Shown here one piece after another: positions 11,780 through 22,899 of a DNA stretch of 64,000 nt (its first letter is position 1; each line of letters begins with the position of its first letter). The position numbers and the translations under genes were made by a program. This stretch comes from Protonemura montana (Eukaryota; Arthropoda; Insecta; Plecoptera; Nemouridae). The stretch spans positions 18,314,651 to 18,378,650 of the forward strand of contig OX387603.1 of assembly GCA_947568835.1 (NCBI GenBank), in the 5' to 3' direction. The notes below the pieces were generated by a model. The model made no database searches, was not told the origin of the DNA, and saw only the letters and a program-made list of their open reading frames with translations.

Positions 11780-13525
11780 AATTGATAATAATACTATGAG
11801 ATGATAAAATTACAACCACTCTGTCGAAGTGCATATATTGATAAGGGAAGTGCATTAAAAGTGAAGATGTATGTTGTATGGAGATACACTAGACATCATT
11901 GTCTCCTCCCCCCCTATCGAAAATGATATGAATGTATCGAATTATTTTCTTGTGTTTGGTTATGTTATCAATGGTGAATGCCTATACTCATCTGAAGACC
12001 AGCTGAATCAATATCCATGTAAGCTAATAAATCAAATGGCGTGTGCCATCTTATCTCCGTTGTATTTGCATTCGATTTATTAGCAATGACAGAAATATGT
12101 AGCATGTATGAACATAGTTATTATTTGCTATTTACTCACTAAAACACACATTATTTTTTTACCTAAACTTGTTTTTCAGCAAACTTTTCGACTATCTGAT
12201 GTGCAAATATTTCTCCTCGTGGAATTCTATTAATTTCGTGAATGATTTCTTTCTAATCGATATGTACATTGCACAGTTATGAGCCCTAGAATTATTTAGA
12301 TATTGTCACAATCGAAAGATCTTAGATAAGTGTGAAATCCCCAGTCGCGTAGAATAGAACTCCCCGGGTCCTGATTACAACCCTTGTGGAACACCTTTCA
12401 CTCAATTCTTCAGGTTTGATTGAAAGAAACCATAGAGATATTTTCATAAGATTGCACTATCAACAAAGTGTCAAAATGTCAATCAATAAAATCGCTACCA
12501 AAATCGACACCCATTGCTGGAAACTAGGCCAACACATTCAAGCTATGACCCCAGCTCCGATCAAAATCGCTCTACAGAGGATCGATGGTCAACACTATAG
12601 CTGTAAGCGATTTGTGTACCAATCTTCCTCGAAAAGTGAACTGGTTGGAGTTCCTCTATAGTCCCTCGCCATAGGCTGGTGGTCGCGTGGCAGATGTGGT
12701 CACGTGGTATTCCAGATGTCTTCGACTTTCAAGATTGACGCCGGCCAAGCAGCTGCCTGCATGGTCTTTAGTTTCGTCTAGGTAAGGTATGGGTAGCATA
12801 GGTACACCTTCATTCGGTTCGTACCATTCTTAGATACCCGCTTGGCAATACTTTTAGGTATCTCTGATAATTATTTCTTGCCATGATTGGTTGGAAATTT
12901 TAGAGGGAACAATCTCGTGATTGATAAACGATATGGTGGTATCAATTTATTTTTTGGCTTGCATTTTTTTTATGACCAAGAAGTTGGAAGGACAAATTGC
13001 GCAAGTTAATGAAATAAGATGCTGGTATGTGCAGTAACTTCTGGTTTTTGCGCGCTGCGAATGGTTGCTTTTACTATCACAATCTTTCGTCTTTGCGGCA
13101 TGCAAATTACTTAATCACTCACCAAAATGTACTCAAAAGTAAACACGTGCTCAAAGTTAATCAATGAGGCTGGTTTTTACAATATCAATTCCAGAAAAAA
13201 AAATTATAATAAATACTTTGCTACAATTCAAAATTGCAGAACACGCATATCGATCAGAATTTGTTGGTTACCAGGTATTTGAGCACGGCGCTAGAGCGCA
13301 CTAACGAGAATTTGTGCACCCTTGAGCAAAGTTGCGTAACCTCGGTGCATTTCCAGGTGTTAAGTGCACCTAGTCGCGAATTTCAGGCGCCACTAGTAGT
13401 CTGTAGATGATGCTGAGTGAAGAAAACACGTCTTCTTGGAGGAAGTCATTTTGACTAGTCTTGATTTTTTTGTATATCCCTTTGAACTCGTGGTTTGTCA
13501 GCAGGGGAATCAAGGGAGAGAAACT
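11780..13525. other. Non-coding stretch, one anonymous short ORF
   Basis: A plus-strand ATG frame of 61 codons at 12477-12661 (it begins MSINKIATKIDTHCW) has a protein-like composition but no recognisable family. An AG|GTAAGG junction with a moderately T-rich lead lies at 12781/12782. A GC-rich run of short GTGCA repeats and inversions lies around 13280-13400. Confidence 0.4.
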
Positions 13526-13529
13526 ATAT

Positions 13530-13662
13530 GGAAGAATTTTATTGGAAAGGTCATAGAAAATCTTGAAAAATCACGATGAGAATAGCACAACACAAGGCTT
13601 GAACCTGTGACCTCCCTTACTCTAGACGGACTCTTTTACTAATCCACCATGTCTAGCTATTT
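13530..13662 (-). mobile_element. tRNA-derived SINE head (remnant)
   Basis: On the minus strand an A-box-like TGGTGGATTAGT (13649-13638) is followed about 45 nt later by a B box, GGTTCAAGCC (13605-13596). Between them the sequence follows the pattern of the anticodon and variable arms of a tRNA. This is typical of a SINE promoter. The 3' part continues toward 13530 as AT-rich body. The 5' acceptor-stem half does not pair with the 3' side, so I do not call a working tRNA gene. Target-site duplications were not found. Confidence 0.55.
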
Positions 13663-16412
13663 CCTATGACAAATAAAACAACAATAAGAAACCATGAGAT
13701 CATGGACACAGAAATCATGCTCTGATTTTTCTCTGATTTTATTTTAATATTTTTTCGGTGCTTCGCAAGCCTAAATGTGTAATTGATTTCGTGGTTTACG
13801 TGACTGATATCTAAGATATCATTAGCAAGTACCTATACAGCTATGAATAATTTTAATCTTCTTAATAATTAACAATTTTACTGTAGTTGCGCATAAAATT
13901 ATCTACTTTTTTGCTCATTATTGCTCAATTGCTCTGTAACATTAACTACAGAATTGCAATTACCAAATTAAATAAGCCAGTACACACAATTTTATTTTAT
14001 ACTGCATGTATGCTGTTTAATGTCTTTAAATTAATGATTATAACATTTTTAAATAATGCATCTACCTGGTTTCCTATGTATGCGTTCACTAGTACCTATC
14101 CACATCGAATGGGCCGATAAGAACGCTCATTTTGAAAAACAGTCCATGAACTCGACACATGCAGCATCGATTCCAGTCAGTAACGAGTTTACAAGTGCAA
14201 TTGCGTTTCAAGCTGCATCTTGTATATGTAGATAACATCTATTTGAATAATAAAACTGCGGCATCAGCTGCAAATTTTAATACCTACGACGCCGAAAATT
14301 ACCGAAGAAGAATTTTAAAGTGTGTAATAAAATCGTCAATTTGATCCTATTTCTCTTGCTAGGCCAAATAAAGATTAAAAAAAAACTGCCTCCGAAAAGG
14401 ACATGTCAGCCATAAAAATAAAATACCGAATACAACCAGAAAACTATTAAATTATGTAAAAATTCTTCAGCGATTATCGGCTATTTTTTTAATAGTCGCA
14501 AAGTCGACAAGCAAATTTTTAATACTTTTAATCACAACAAAGGGGATAGATTAAAAATGTTTTTTGTTGATTTTAACAATTTAGGATGCCAAGTATTCGC
14601 TGTCAATTAAATCTGGCCCTAGAAACCCACTTAAAGAAGACTTTCCATGTTTTAATATCATTATTGGACGTTGAAAAAAATGTCAGACAGAACCAGTAGT
14701 TGGGGCTCACGGAATTAATGTAACCATTCAATTAGTTTGCGTGCTCGGGCGGTCACAACAACGAGAAGCTTACAAGAAACACGTTTTTTTTTATCAATCA
14801 CTGCCTTTCTTCTTCTTGGGTGGCTCAGCTTCTCGACATTTTTTTGCAAGAAGAAAATCAAAATTAATCATCTTTAACCTATTTATAAAAAGGTACGTAT
14901 TTTTTTCCATTTTTTTACATGTGCTTTCAGCGTAATGTTTTTTTTGTAGCCTTCTGTGAAAAGTAAACAAATGCTTTTTCTCCTGTCCAGTGACGCGATT
15001 CTGTAAAATAGCGACGCACACTTCACCGTAAAGGCAAAGTCTTGGAAAACGTATTATCGAACACTATGTTTTGTACCGGAAATTTAGAATAACTGATTAA
15101 ATAAATAAAAGTCACGTTATCTTAATTCATAAATGGAATAAAGCTGTACAGGAAGATGTTTCAAGTGCAGGTAACGTATGAGCAGCCAAAGAGGTTATCA
15201 CTCGCAAAGACCAATTAGACTGAAATAGTCCTCGAAATGACAATTCGGCTACTTCTTTGGCTAATGACGAGAAGGGACCGGAACTGCAATAAATATAGGT
15301 GCTGTAATGTATATTGTACTATTTATCTCGTAGGCCAGTGACGGTAAGTACTGTAATTACGCCCTGAATTGGCAACTATTAAAAAATTAAGTATCCTTAA
15401 GAAGCTAAGAAGATGGTCTAGAAAATAACGAAAAGACAGCGAGTGGTGTATCCTGGGAAACAATCTGGCTGTTGATAAAACAAGACAATATGTGACACAA
15501 TTTTAAGTACTTATGCCCGATGAAAAAATGCGTGTTTACTTTAAGGTGTACGGAGTGTAATACAAGATGTGCTTCGTTACTTTTGCCGGTAGAAGACATC
15601 GGTGACGGCTGATTATTTGACGCTGAAAAATGTGCAGTAGGTCAAATTGTTTAAAAAGTAAAATAATTTCCCACAATTAGGAATCTGAGGTGTCGCAAAT
15701 AGTAACAAAACTGTAAAAATACCATGTGTTAAAAGGTATTGTAGTTTTTCGCCATTGAACATTTGTACCAACAATTTCTCATCTAGGAAACAAGAATTTT
15801 ACAAGTATTACCTACATCTGCACAGCTTTGACCGAAAAAGTCTAAAATATTTAAATAGTTTTAACAAGCTTTCTCAATTACGAGCAGTTAGGCAAGTATT
15901 ATAATATTCTTTAGCCAGGAATGAGAAAAAATAAGCAGACGCCGCCAATAAAACCTTGGAGGAATTAAAAATTCTACTTTTTCTTCTGATTTTTATGGAT
16001 TCTCCCACCTGTACACAGCCCAAGGGCACTCTCCACGTAGGCCAAATAAGCAAGAAAGGGAAAAGATTTTTTCGAACACTAAAAACCATCAAACATGTAC
16101 ATACCCACACCAAAAGATTTCATTAAAAAGCCCCTATGTACCAAAAAAAGTGCCCACATCCTAAACCAAAAGATTCCTAATAAAGTCACGACAGAAAATC
16201 TCCATTAACGCCAGTAAGAACTTCTTCAAGTACGTCAACGTAATCGTTAGCGTTGTGCCCTAGACGGTTTGGCGCAAGCTTAGAGCACGCTGGTTACGAT
16301 GATGCCATGCGTATGGCCGCATGCGTCCAGGTGTTTGGTCGGTCACCTGGCCCTAAGACCGAGCGGGCTTCATGCCTCACCTGTCCCCAAAAACCGTGCC
16401 GCCAACATCAGG

Positions 16413-16453
16413 CGACCCGGCCAGCCTCGGCCCGGCCAGCCTCGGCCCGGCCA
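16413..16453. repeat. 15-bp GC-rich tandem repeat, about 2.7 copies
   Basis: The unit CGGCCCGGCCAGCCT occurs as one copy with a single change, then one perfect copy, then a partial copy. It lies in the most GC-rich part of the 16.3-16.5 kb island. A related CGGCCCGGC string also occurs near 700. Confidence 0.85.
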
Positions 16454-16645
16454 AACACATGCCCTTAGCAATATGCGTTAGTATAGGCCACTGGACGCTG
16501 GTCGCTGGACGCTGGTGTAGTATACCAAGCGGGTGACCTTTGCGGAAAGAAGAATATGTCACCTGTGTAGGTGCGGGAGCCAATAGTGCTGACCTGATAA
16601 TTTTATCGATTACTGTTTCCTGTTTTTTTTTGCGGTTTTCGGTTG

Positions 16646-16660
16646 TATATATATATATAT
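16646..16660. repeat. (TA)n microsatellite followed by T-runs
   Basis: About seven TA dinucleotides are followed directly by poly(T) with single-base interruptions. Confidence 0.85.
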
Positions 16661-17397
16661 TTTTTTATTTTTTTTTGACAGTTTAATGCGTAGGTATAGT
16701 GGTTGTTTTGATGTTCGTGAATTCTTGTGAATTCACATATTTGGTAAAGAAAAATCTCACGGGGAATTTCGGTTTCCTGATCTGATAACCAATACGCAAA
16801 AATTCTCACCTGCGTGCGCATTACATTTTTTTGTATATCCAGGAAAAAATAAAACTAAATTAAAACATTGCACATTCGTATCTCACACTTTCCATAATTT
16901 TATATGGCACTGCCTCCATTCATATAGTAAGTACCACACACTGCCACCTAAACGCAGTTCGAAAACAGTACCATATTACTCATATCGTTACTAAATCACA
17001 TTAAATAGGGCATGGAGACAGAACAATAGGAAAATCTCACTCTTAAGAATATAATTCCGTGCCACCATCATTACAATTACAATATTCATAAAAAAAATTC
17101 AACGAAAAACAACACAACACATGCATTTGAATACAGCAGCGTTAACTTGCCGAATTGCAACCTAACACCGCACGATCTTCACACAGAGATGAACACTGCA
17201 TAACACAATGGCAGCAAGAAAGCACACATATCCCTGCGTAGGAGCATTACTTTAATTGTTCGCGTGTCTTTTGTGTGTCCACGTACGCGAATGGTAGTAT
17301 AGGTACCCTGACGTCTTGCAACGCGTGGCCGATTCTCGTGCGTACAGTATGTCCCTGTGTTTCTTTCCAACCTAGCAAGCCAGATTTTGCACGTGTC

Positions 17398-17964
17398 TCA
17401 TGAACTAAAAAGATATTCGCGTCTGGTATATAAGCGTGCCCCGTGGCATGGCTTCGATGTCCAGGTGTAATCAGAATGAAGTATTTGGTGACCTGTTACA
17501 CCTCCGTATATCGTACAATAGGCCGATACCTGCAGCCTTAGAGTCGCGTGCCACGAGCAGCTGGCCAGGAGCATGGTCGTCGTCGGCGTCCTCCTCTCGA
17601 CAATAGCCCCCCGGCTCCTGCTGACATCCACCCAGCGCAGGAGCCGAGGGTGCTCTTCAGATCTTCCTCTTGTTCTTCGGTATACATCGCGCATAAAGAA
17701 TAACTTGTTGTTGGATTCAAGTGTATTGTGATTTTGTGAATTGGTTTTGCTAGGAGGATCTATATCTGCGAATTTAAGTTTTCCTGTTTTATGTTTCTTT
17801 AGATTTTCTTGTTTGAAAAACTCATTGATAATTTGATGTGGTTCGGTTTTGTTGTGGGTAGAGCCACACAAGCTCTGTAGAAGCTTGACTGGAGGCGTCC
17901 TGAAATCCTGGAATAAGTAGGGGGTTGAAGTTGCGAGTGTGTACATTTTGGATAAACGGTTCAT
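17398..17964 (-). CDS. Candidate ORF of 188 codons, no homology recognised
   Basis: This is an uninterrupted minus-strand frame with ATG at 17964. The N-terminal half is lysine- and asparagine-rich (for example NEFFKQENLKKHKTGKLKFA). The middle is encoded by a GC-rich block at 17540-17690 and is arginine-rich. In the GC-rich block a donor-like CTGCAG|GTATCG occurs on the minus strand near 17530, so the real coding part, if any, may stop there. An alternative minus frame through the same block is acidic then glycine-rich (it starts MYTEEQEEDLKSTLG). The length is at the upper edge of what chance gives in 64 kb of this composition. No domain, signal peptide or membrane segment is evident. Confidence 0.25.
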   Translation of the reverse strand: MNRLSKMYTLATSTPYLFQDFRTPPVKLLQSLCGSTHNKTEPHQIINEFFKQENLKKHKTGKLKFADIDPPSKTNSQNHNTLESNNKLFFMRDVYRRTRGRSEEHPRLLRWVDVSRSRGAIVERRTPTTTMLLASCSWHATLRLQVSAYCTIYGGVTGHQILHSDYTWTSKPCHGARLYTRREYLFSS

Positions 17965-17969
17965 CTTAA

Positions 17970-18570
17970 ATCTGAAAGCGAATCCGTGGATTTGTTGATT
18001 TTTCTTGCTAAAATGATGATAGTAATCCTAATGCTTGTAGGTATACCAAGATCCTCTATTGTGTAATTGCGATCAAAATGCAGAACGATCTGCATTCAAA
18101 TGCACAATTACAGATTTGAGAAAGTACAAGTACGTTAGCTATATATTTTCATCTTCAAAATATAATGGAAATAAATTATTTGTGGACGCTTTCCCGTGGG
18201 TAAGAAAGCGAAACCATACCGCTGGCAACTTCCCTGGCGGCGTAATCGCGTGGAGGTACCTCACTGTTGCTATACTCGAGATCACCGGTAAAGAAAGGTA
18301 TTCAAGAAGTCGCTGTCATTATACCAACAATAACATGGTAAATAATAGCCATACTTGTTTCAAGAGCTGTTCAATTAAAAGTGAAATTACCACCAAAAAG
18401 AATAATCGCTCGCAGCTCCTGAACCAAAGCAAATGTGCGCGGTTATCTGCAACCAGTCGAAAGCTATATCCGTAAATTCTGTCATTTTGCTGAATAATGT
18501 CATAATGAAAGTGAAGCAAACAAAAGGAACGTGAAAAACCACAAGGAAATTAAATCAGTATTACTTTGAT
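17970..18570. other. Intervening sequence, anonymous plus-strand ORF
   Basis: A plus-strand frame at 18059-18475 stays open for about 138 codons, but the first codon is TTG and no motif is visible. I regard it as unsupported. Nothing else is evident before the SINE copy that starts near 18579. Confidence 0.4.
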
Positions 18571-18578
18571 AAATCAAT

Positions 18579-18951
18579 TCGAAGTTGAGCAAAACAGCGT
18601 TGAGTCGGGCGTTGGATATGTGACCATCATACACATGCTCAGTTCTGTTCGGGAGTGAGGTTGGAGAGATGCAAGTTCGTGCAGCAATTTCGTTCGCCTT
18701 GCTTATCAATCTCTCGACAGCATGGAATCCTGGAGGAATCCTGTTGTTCGCGTTGTACCTACCGTCCTCCGGACGGGACGTTTAGCCCGTGGTCCCTTTA
18801 GTGCTCTTCGGCTGGAGGAGGCTACGTGTAGCGCTGGGTTTTCCCAACTCCCTTCTTGGCTAGGTTAGGTTCATCATCAGCCTCATCACCGTCAAATCAT
18901 ATTCCGAGACTATTAGACAGTCAAAACAGTGCGTCGTTAAGCCCCATCAAA
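18579..18951 (+). mobile_element. 5S rRNA-derived SINE, copy 1 (5'-truncated)
   Basis: The element opens inside a 5S rRNA-like head. CGAAGTTGAGC and then GTTGAGTCGGGCGTTGGATA with GTGACCATC follow the order of the 5S internal control region. After that comes a body shared with copy 2 at 22490: CAGTTCTGTTCGGG, CTCTCGACAGCATGGA, TGTTCGCGTTGTACC, GGCTACGTG, GTTAGGTTCATCATCA and a final CAGTGCGT block ending CATCAAA. The first part of the 5S head is missing, as expected for 5' truncation during LINE-driven insertion. The 8-mer AAATCAAT lies at 18571-18578 and again at 18952-18959, directly flanking both ends, and is a plausible target-site duplication. The element encodes no protein. Confidence 0.75.
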
Positions 18952-18959
18952 AAATCAAT

Positions 18960-21900
18960 AAATAAATTACGGAACATACCTACTAGAAATTGGCGGCGAT
19001 ATCCAGTATATTTTTTGCTGAATAAGAGTAAAACCTCTGCTTGGTAGTTTGAAATGTCAAAATGAAGATACCGCATGGTCGGGCCATTAAAATCTTGCCA
19101 ACAAAACTATTTTTTCCAGATTTCAATGCAGGTGCACGAACGTTGCATGTTTAATGTGCAAACAACAGGTAATTGGGCGCATTTTGTCGCTATCCCCCCA
19201 ACACATGTTCATGTCCTTCGCGAAGGGCAAAGAAGTTTGACTTTGAACTTGAAGTCTGCAATTGTAAACCAAACACCTTGCAGCCCCGACTAGATCGTCA
19301 AAATGAGACAGGCATCTTATTTTCAATGATAACAAAGTAACTACAAAACAATTATGCACTATTTTAGTCTCGGAGCACATATGTTGCTTGTATTTCATTG
19401 CTAAGTCATCATAGTTTTTATTGGGTAGGGTATATACCATAGCTTGGTTTACCTGGTCCAACCTCAATTAATATTCCCTTGCTTACCAATACTTTACGGA
19501 GAGGAAAAACTATGTTTACTCGGCAGTAACCATCTGGTACGACATTGCTTCAACTTTTTGCTCTGATTTTTGTTCTCATGAAATGAAATACTATGTAATA
19601 AATGTGTAACCATCAACGCTGGCAAAAGATAAAATGTTCACTAAAAAAAACTAGGTATCTAGTAACTAGTAACTAACTGGTAACAAGCGCTAAGGCTAGT
19701 TCAAGTAATAGCATGAAACACAAAAACGTGGATCTTGCACATAACTGGCATAAGAATTTGGCAATCCGATGGGAAATTATTTAACCCAGCAAATATATTA
19801 TTAATCAAAAACTTCAAGATGAGCTAGGTTTTATGCAATTTTTATTGCAGCACTTTTGTAAATTCAACAAAGGCAAGAAAGATTTTGGGTACCTCAACCC
19901 AAATAACAGATGGGAGTCTTGTAGCGATTGGGTGTACGCACCATACCTTCGCTACCTATCCTGGTAGCCAACCAGATGACATAACAGCTGTTGTAAGCAG
20001 GGATACCATCGATAGAAATAGGAACGCCTTTCGAGTTTTAATCATTACAATTAAATATCAGTTCAAACTAAAGAAAATCTCGTAATTAGATGGTATTCTA
20101 AGAGTACACAAGGGAGGAAACGAATGTAAATGAAAAGTTTTCTTGCAAGGATCGTGCAAACCTAACTGCATGTCTTAAACTTATGCTTGGGACGCGTTTT
20201 TTTACATTTTTATTGATGCTTGTTCGGTTACATCTAAATGGACTATCGTTTATTTTTAGGTATTCTTTAGAGTCGATTTCTTAACCTTAAACCCGCCTTC
20301 ACTGTTGTGGTCACAATGTACCATCTCGTGATCACCGCCTTTTATTGTGGGTGCCTATTTTCTTGATTTTATGGCTGGTCGTGGGTAAGGGGGCTATTTT
20401 GTCAACTATGTAATGATGGCTTCTGGCGCATCTATAGTACCGGTGGCGCGATTATGGTGTTTCTTGCAAACTCGAAGACGCTGGCCTAACCGGAAGTCGC
20501 CGCTGGTGTGGCCCTCGACCCGTGACCAGCACCGGAAGCTAGCAGCCGATCGAAAACAATACTCTCGAAAAATATGGACGAGATTTTAATTTTATGCGGC
20601 TAATTTTTATTGTGTTTGCGATATGCCGATCAATATTTCTGTCTATAGAAAACAATGTATCAAGGCAGTTATTGAAAATTAATATTTTATCGCTCAAATT
20701 CTTATTTTTCTGTTTGAAAAACGTGTCCAAATAAATTATACCTATTCAGGACAAAAACCACCAAAAAACAGCTGAGATACACAGACTTCTTACAACATCG
20801 CCCCTAAGATCTAATAGACAAAACGGGAGTGTCGGCCATTTTTGTCGATGACATTTTTTTCCAGACATAAATAACAGACCATCGGTACCATTGAGAGTAC
20901 AGTCAATTTGTCACGTCACTGAAATGCACTACGTACTAGTCTTTTTGTTGCACCGGGACTAAAATGTGGCCTTCTGCATCAAATGCAAGGTGGTCGATCA
21001 GAAGAATCACCTATTAATAGGACGGGATGTACAATGGATTCAAATGTGCATAAACACAGGAAGCTTCGCAGCAAGGTTAGGACCAAGGACCATAAGAACC
21101 AAAAAAAAAACGGCAAACAATCGAACGAACCCGTATGTAAATTAGTAATTAGTTGCTGGTATTACTTTTCTTTATTTTAGCTGACGTGTTCTTACTCATG
21201 CTACTTACTCATGCTACTGTATGTTCTAGTTATAGATTTTAATTTTTAGATATTGAAAAATGTACAATAGTTTTAGTACTTTATATTTAGTAGTTCACGA
21301 GAAATATATTTGTCAAAACGAGAATGTGCCTATCATGGTGACTGAAACTTGTTTGGGTCCATGCGATTTTCATGAATTGTTAGGAAAATGTCTATTCCAG
21401 GACCAAGGTCGATTCAGGCTCCTTTCCTGATGATATAAAAAAAAAGTGTTTGTATATTTCGTTGGAGTAACCACACTAAAACCACAAATCAAAATTCAAA
21501 AATTCTACAACACGGTACGCAAACCAGCTTTATCAATATCGTTTTGAAAATGAATAGAATTCATTTGCTCATCGCCTATTGGCTCTAACGATTGACACAT
21601 AACGCGCATTTCGGAGTCGATAACTGAGTTTAAGATGAATTGATCAAATATTAGCCACTGATACAATTTAATTCCAAAACGCATGCTGCACTAGGTTCGC
21701 TTGATAACACATATTCGAACGTAAATATTGATACAATCGGCAGCTGCATTGGGGAGGTGTCATATATGTGATTTGTAAGCTGTGCTAGTCACATTAAGGA
21801 TGTTATCTTTGGACAGAATGGTTATCCGTTTCACTGACCGGTTGTCACTATGAGAGACCCCGATAACCGAATAATGCCCACAGATTTTGACAGCCAAAAT

Positions 21901-22478
21901 ATTGGGTACTAGCGTTAATTTAATCTTGAAAATGAGTGGGGTAAAGGCAAAATAGTGTTCTCTAGCCCTAACAGACATACGTGAGTCTTTTTCGAGAAAT
22001 TCTGTGAATTGAGTCGGACCAGAAGGTTTTGGGTCCGAGTTCGAAAACGTTTCCATTTAAAACCAGATCTTCACCAAGTCTACACAATATGAAATTTATA
22101 TATCAATGACCCTGCAATCTAAACTCAGTTATTTGCCCTCTGGTGTTGGTATTGCATGTGAGTACATCAAATAATTGAATCTGTAACATTTCGAATCACC
22201 TGTTATTCTGAATTAAAATTTTGGCTTTCGGCTCCAGGAAGAAAATCATTGGCTTCTACGAGAGTGAAGACAGTAAAAAATATATTGCATAAACATAAAT
22301 GATCTTTGTTTGGCAATTATGTCAATTTAAAAATCCCATCTGCCTCTTGATGTCAATTCTGATATGCATATGGATTAGAAATTGATCGATAGAAATAATT
22401 AGCAGCCACACAAATCGCTTCTCCCAATTTCTAAACCAGGAAAAAAAATCTCAGTCTTATCTTTACCATCTTCCACAG
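18960..22478. other. Non-coding stretch between the two 5S-SINE copies
   Basis: No exon is supported. Around 19850-20060 two plus-strand frames read as protein-like in different phases (for example GKKDFGYLNPNNRWESCSDW), but they are short and unplaced. The same patch has a 7-bp inverted repeat, GTAGCGA/TCGCTAC. A GC-richer patch lies at 20430-20550. Confidence 0.45.
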
Positions 22479-22493
22479 ATCGGGCAGGTGCCA
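22479..22493. repeat. Left target-site duplication of 5S-SINE copy 2
   Basis: This 15-bp sequence recurs at the right end of the element with one G/A difference. Confidence 0.8.
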
Positions 22494-22883
22494 CCGAACG
22501 GTTTGGCGTGTTGGAAACACCGGTTGCCATGCGATCACCGAAGTTAAGCAGCACTGCGCTGAGTCAGGTATTGTATGTGTGACCATCATACACATGATCA
22601 GTTCTGTTCGGGGGAGAGATTGGAGGGATAAAAGTTAGTGCAGCAACCTCTCGACAGCATGGATTTGTGAAATATCCTGCTGTTCGCGTTGTACCGTACA
22701 TCGGAAGGTACGTTAAGGCGGTGGTCCCCTTGGTGCTACAGAAGTAGGCTACGTGCCAACACCGAGTTTCCCCTCCTCCCTTCTAGGCTATGTTAGGTTC
22801 ATCATCATCCTCATAATCATCCACTTATTCACCGACGCCATTAGACCAATGCAATAAAACAGTGCGTTTATACTCCACAAATT
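22490..22883 (+). mobile_element. 5S rRNA-derived SINE, copy 2 (full-length head, target-site duplication)
   Basis: The head aligns with eukaryotic 5S rRNA from its first bases. It begins GCCACCGAACGG, then GGAAACACCGGTTGCC, then CGATCACCGAAGTTAAGCAGC, which is the most conserved internal-promoter stretch of 5S. GTATGTGTGACCATC comes next. The 3' half of a 5S gene is replaced by a body of about 270 bp shared with copy 1, so this is a SINE and not a 5S gene. The family ends in a CAGTGCGT block and a short CA-rich tail. ATCGGGCAGGTGCCA (22479-22493) and ATCGGACAGGTGCCA (22884-22898) flank it as a 15-bp target-site duplication with one mismatch, overlapping the first 4 bp of the head. Such elements are transcribed by RNA polymerase III and mobilised by LINE proteins; here that is inferred from structure. 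Confidence 0.85.
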
Positions 22884-22898
22884 AATCGGACAGGTGCC
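22884..22898. repeat. Right target-site duplication of 5S-SINE copy 2
   Basis: It matches 22479-22493 at 14 of 15 positions, so the insertion is probably not ancient. Confidence 0.8.
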
Positions 22899-22899
22899 A

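Larger units (their letters stand above)
13665..17390. other. Non-coding stretch with simple repeats
   Basis: The stretch is AT-rich with no exon candidates worth listing. A GC-rich island at about 16250-16520 contains a 15-bp tandem repeat. A (TA)n run follows at 16646-16660. Confidence 0.45.

Noticed and set aside
18059..18475. 138-codon plus-strand frame
   Set aside because: It begins at TTG, not ATG, and has no motif or splice signals.
22490..22620. A functional 5S rRNA gene
   Set aside because: Only the first part follows 5S. The 3' half is replaced by the SINE body and no terminator T-run follows at about 120 bp.
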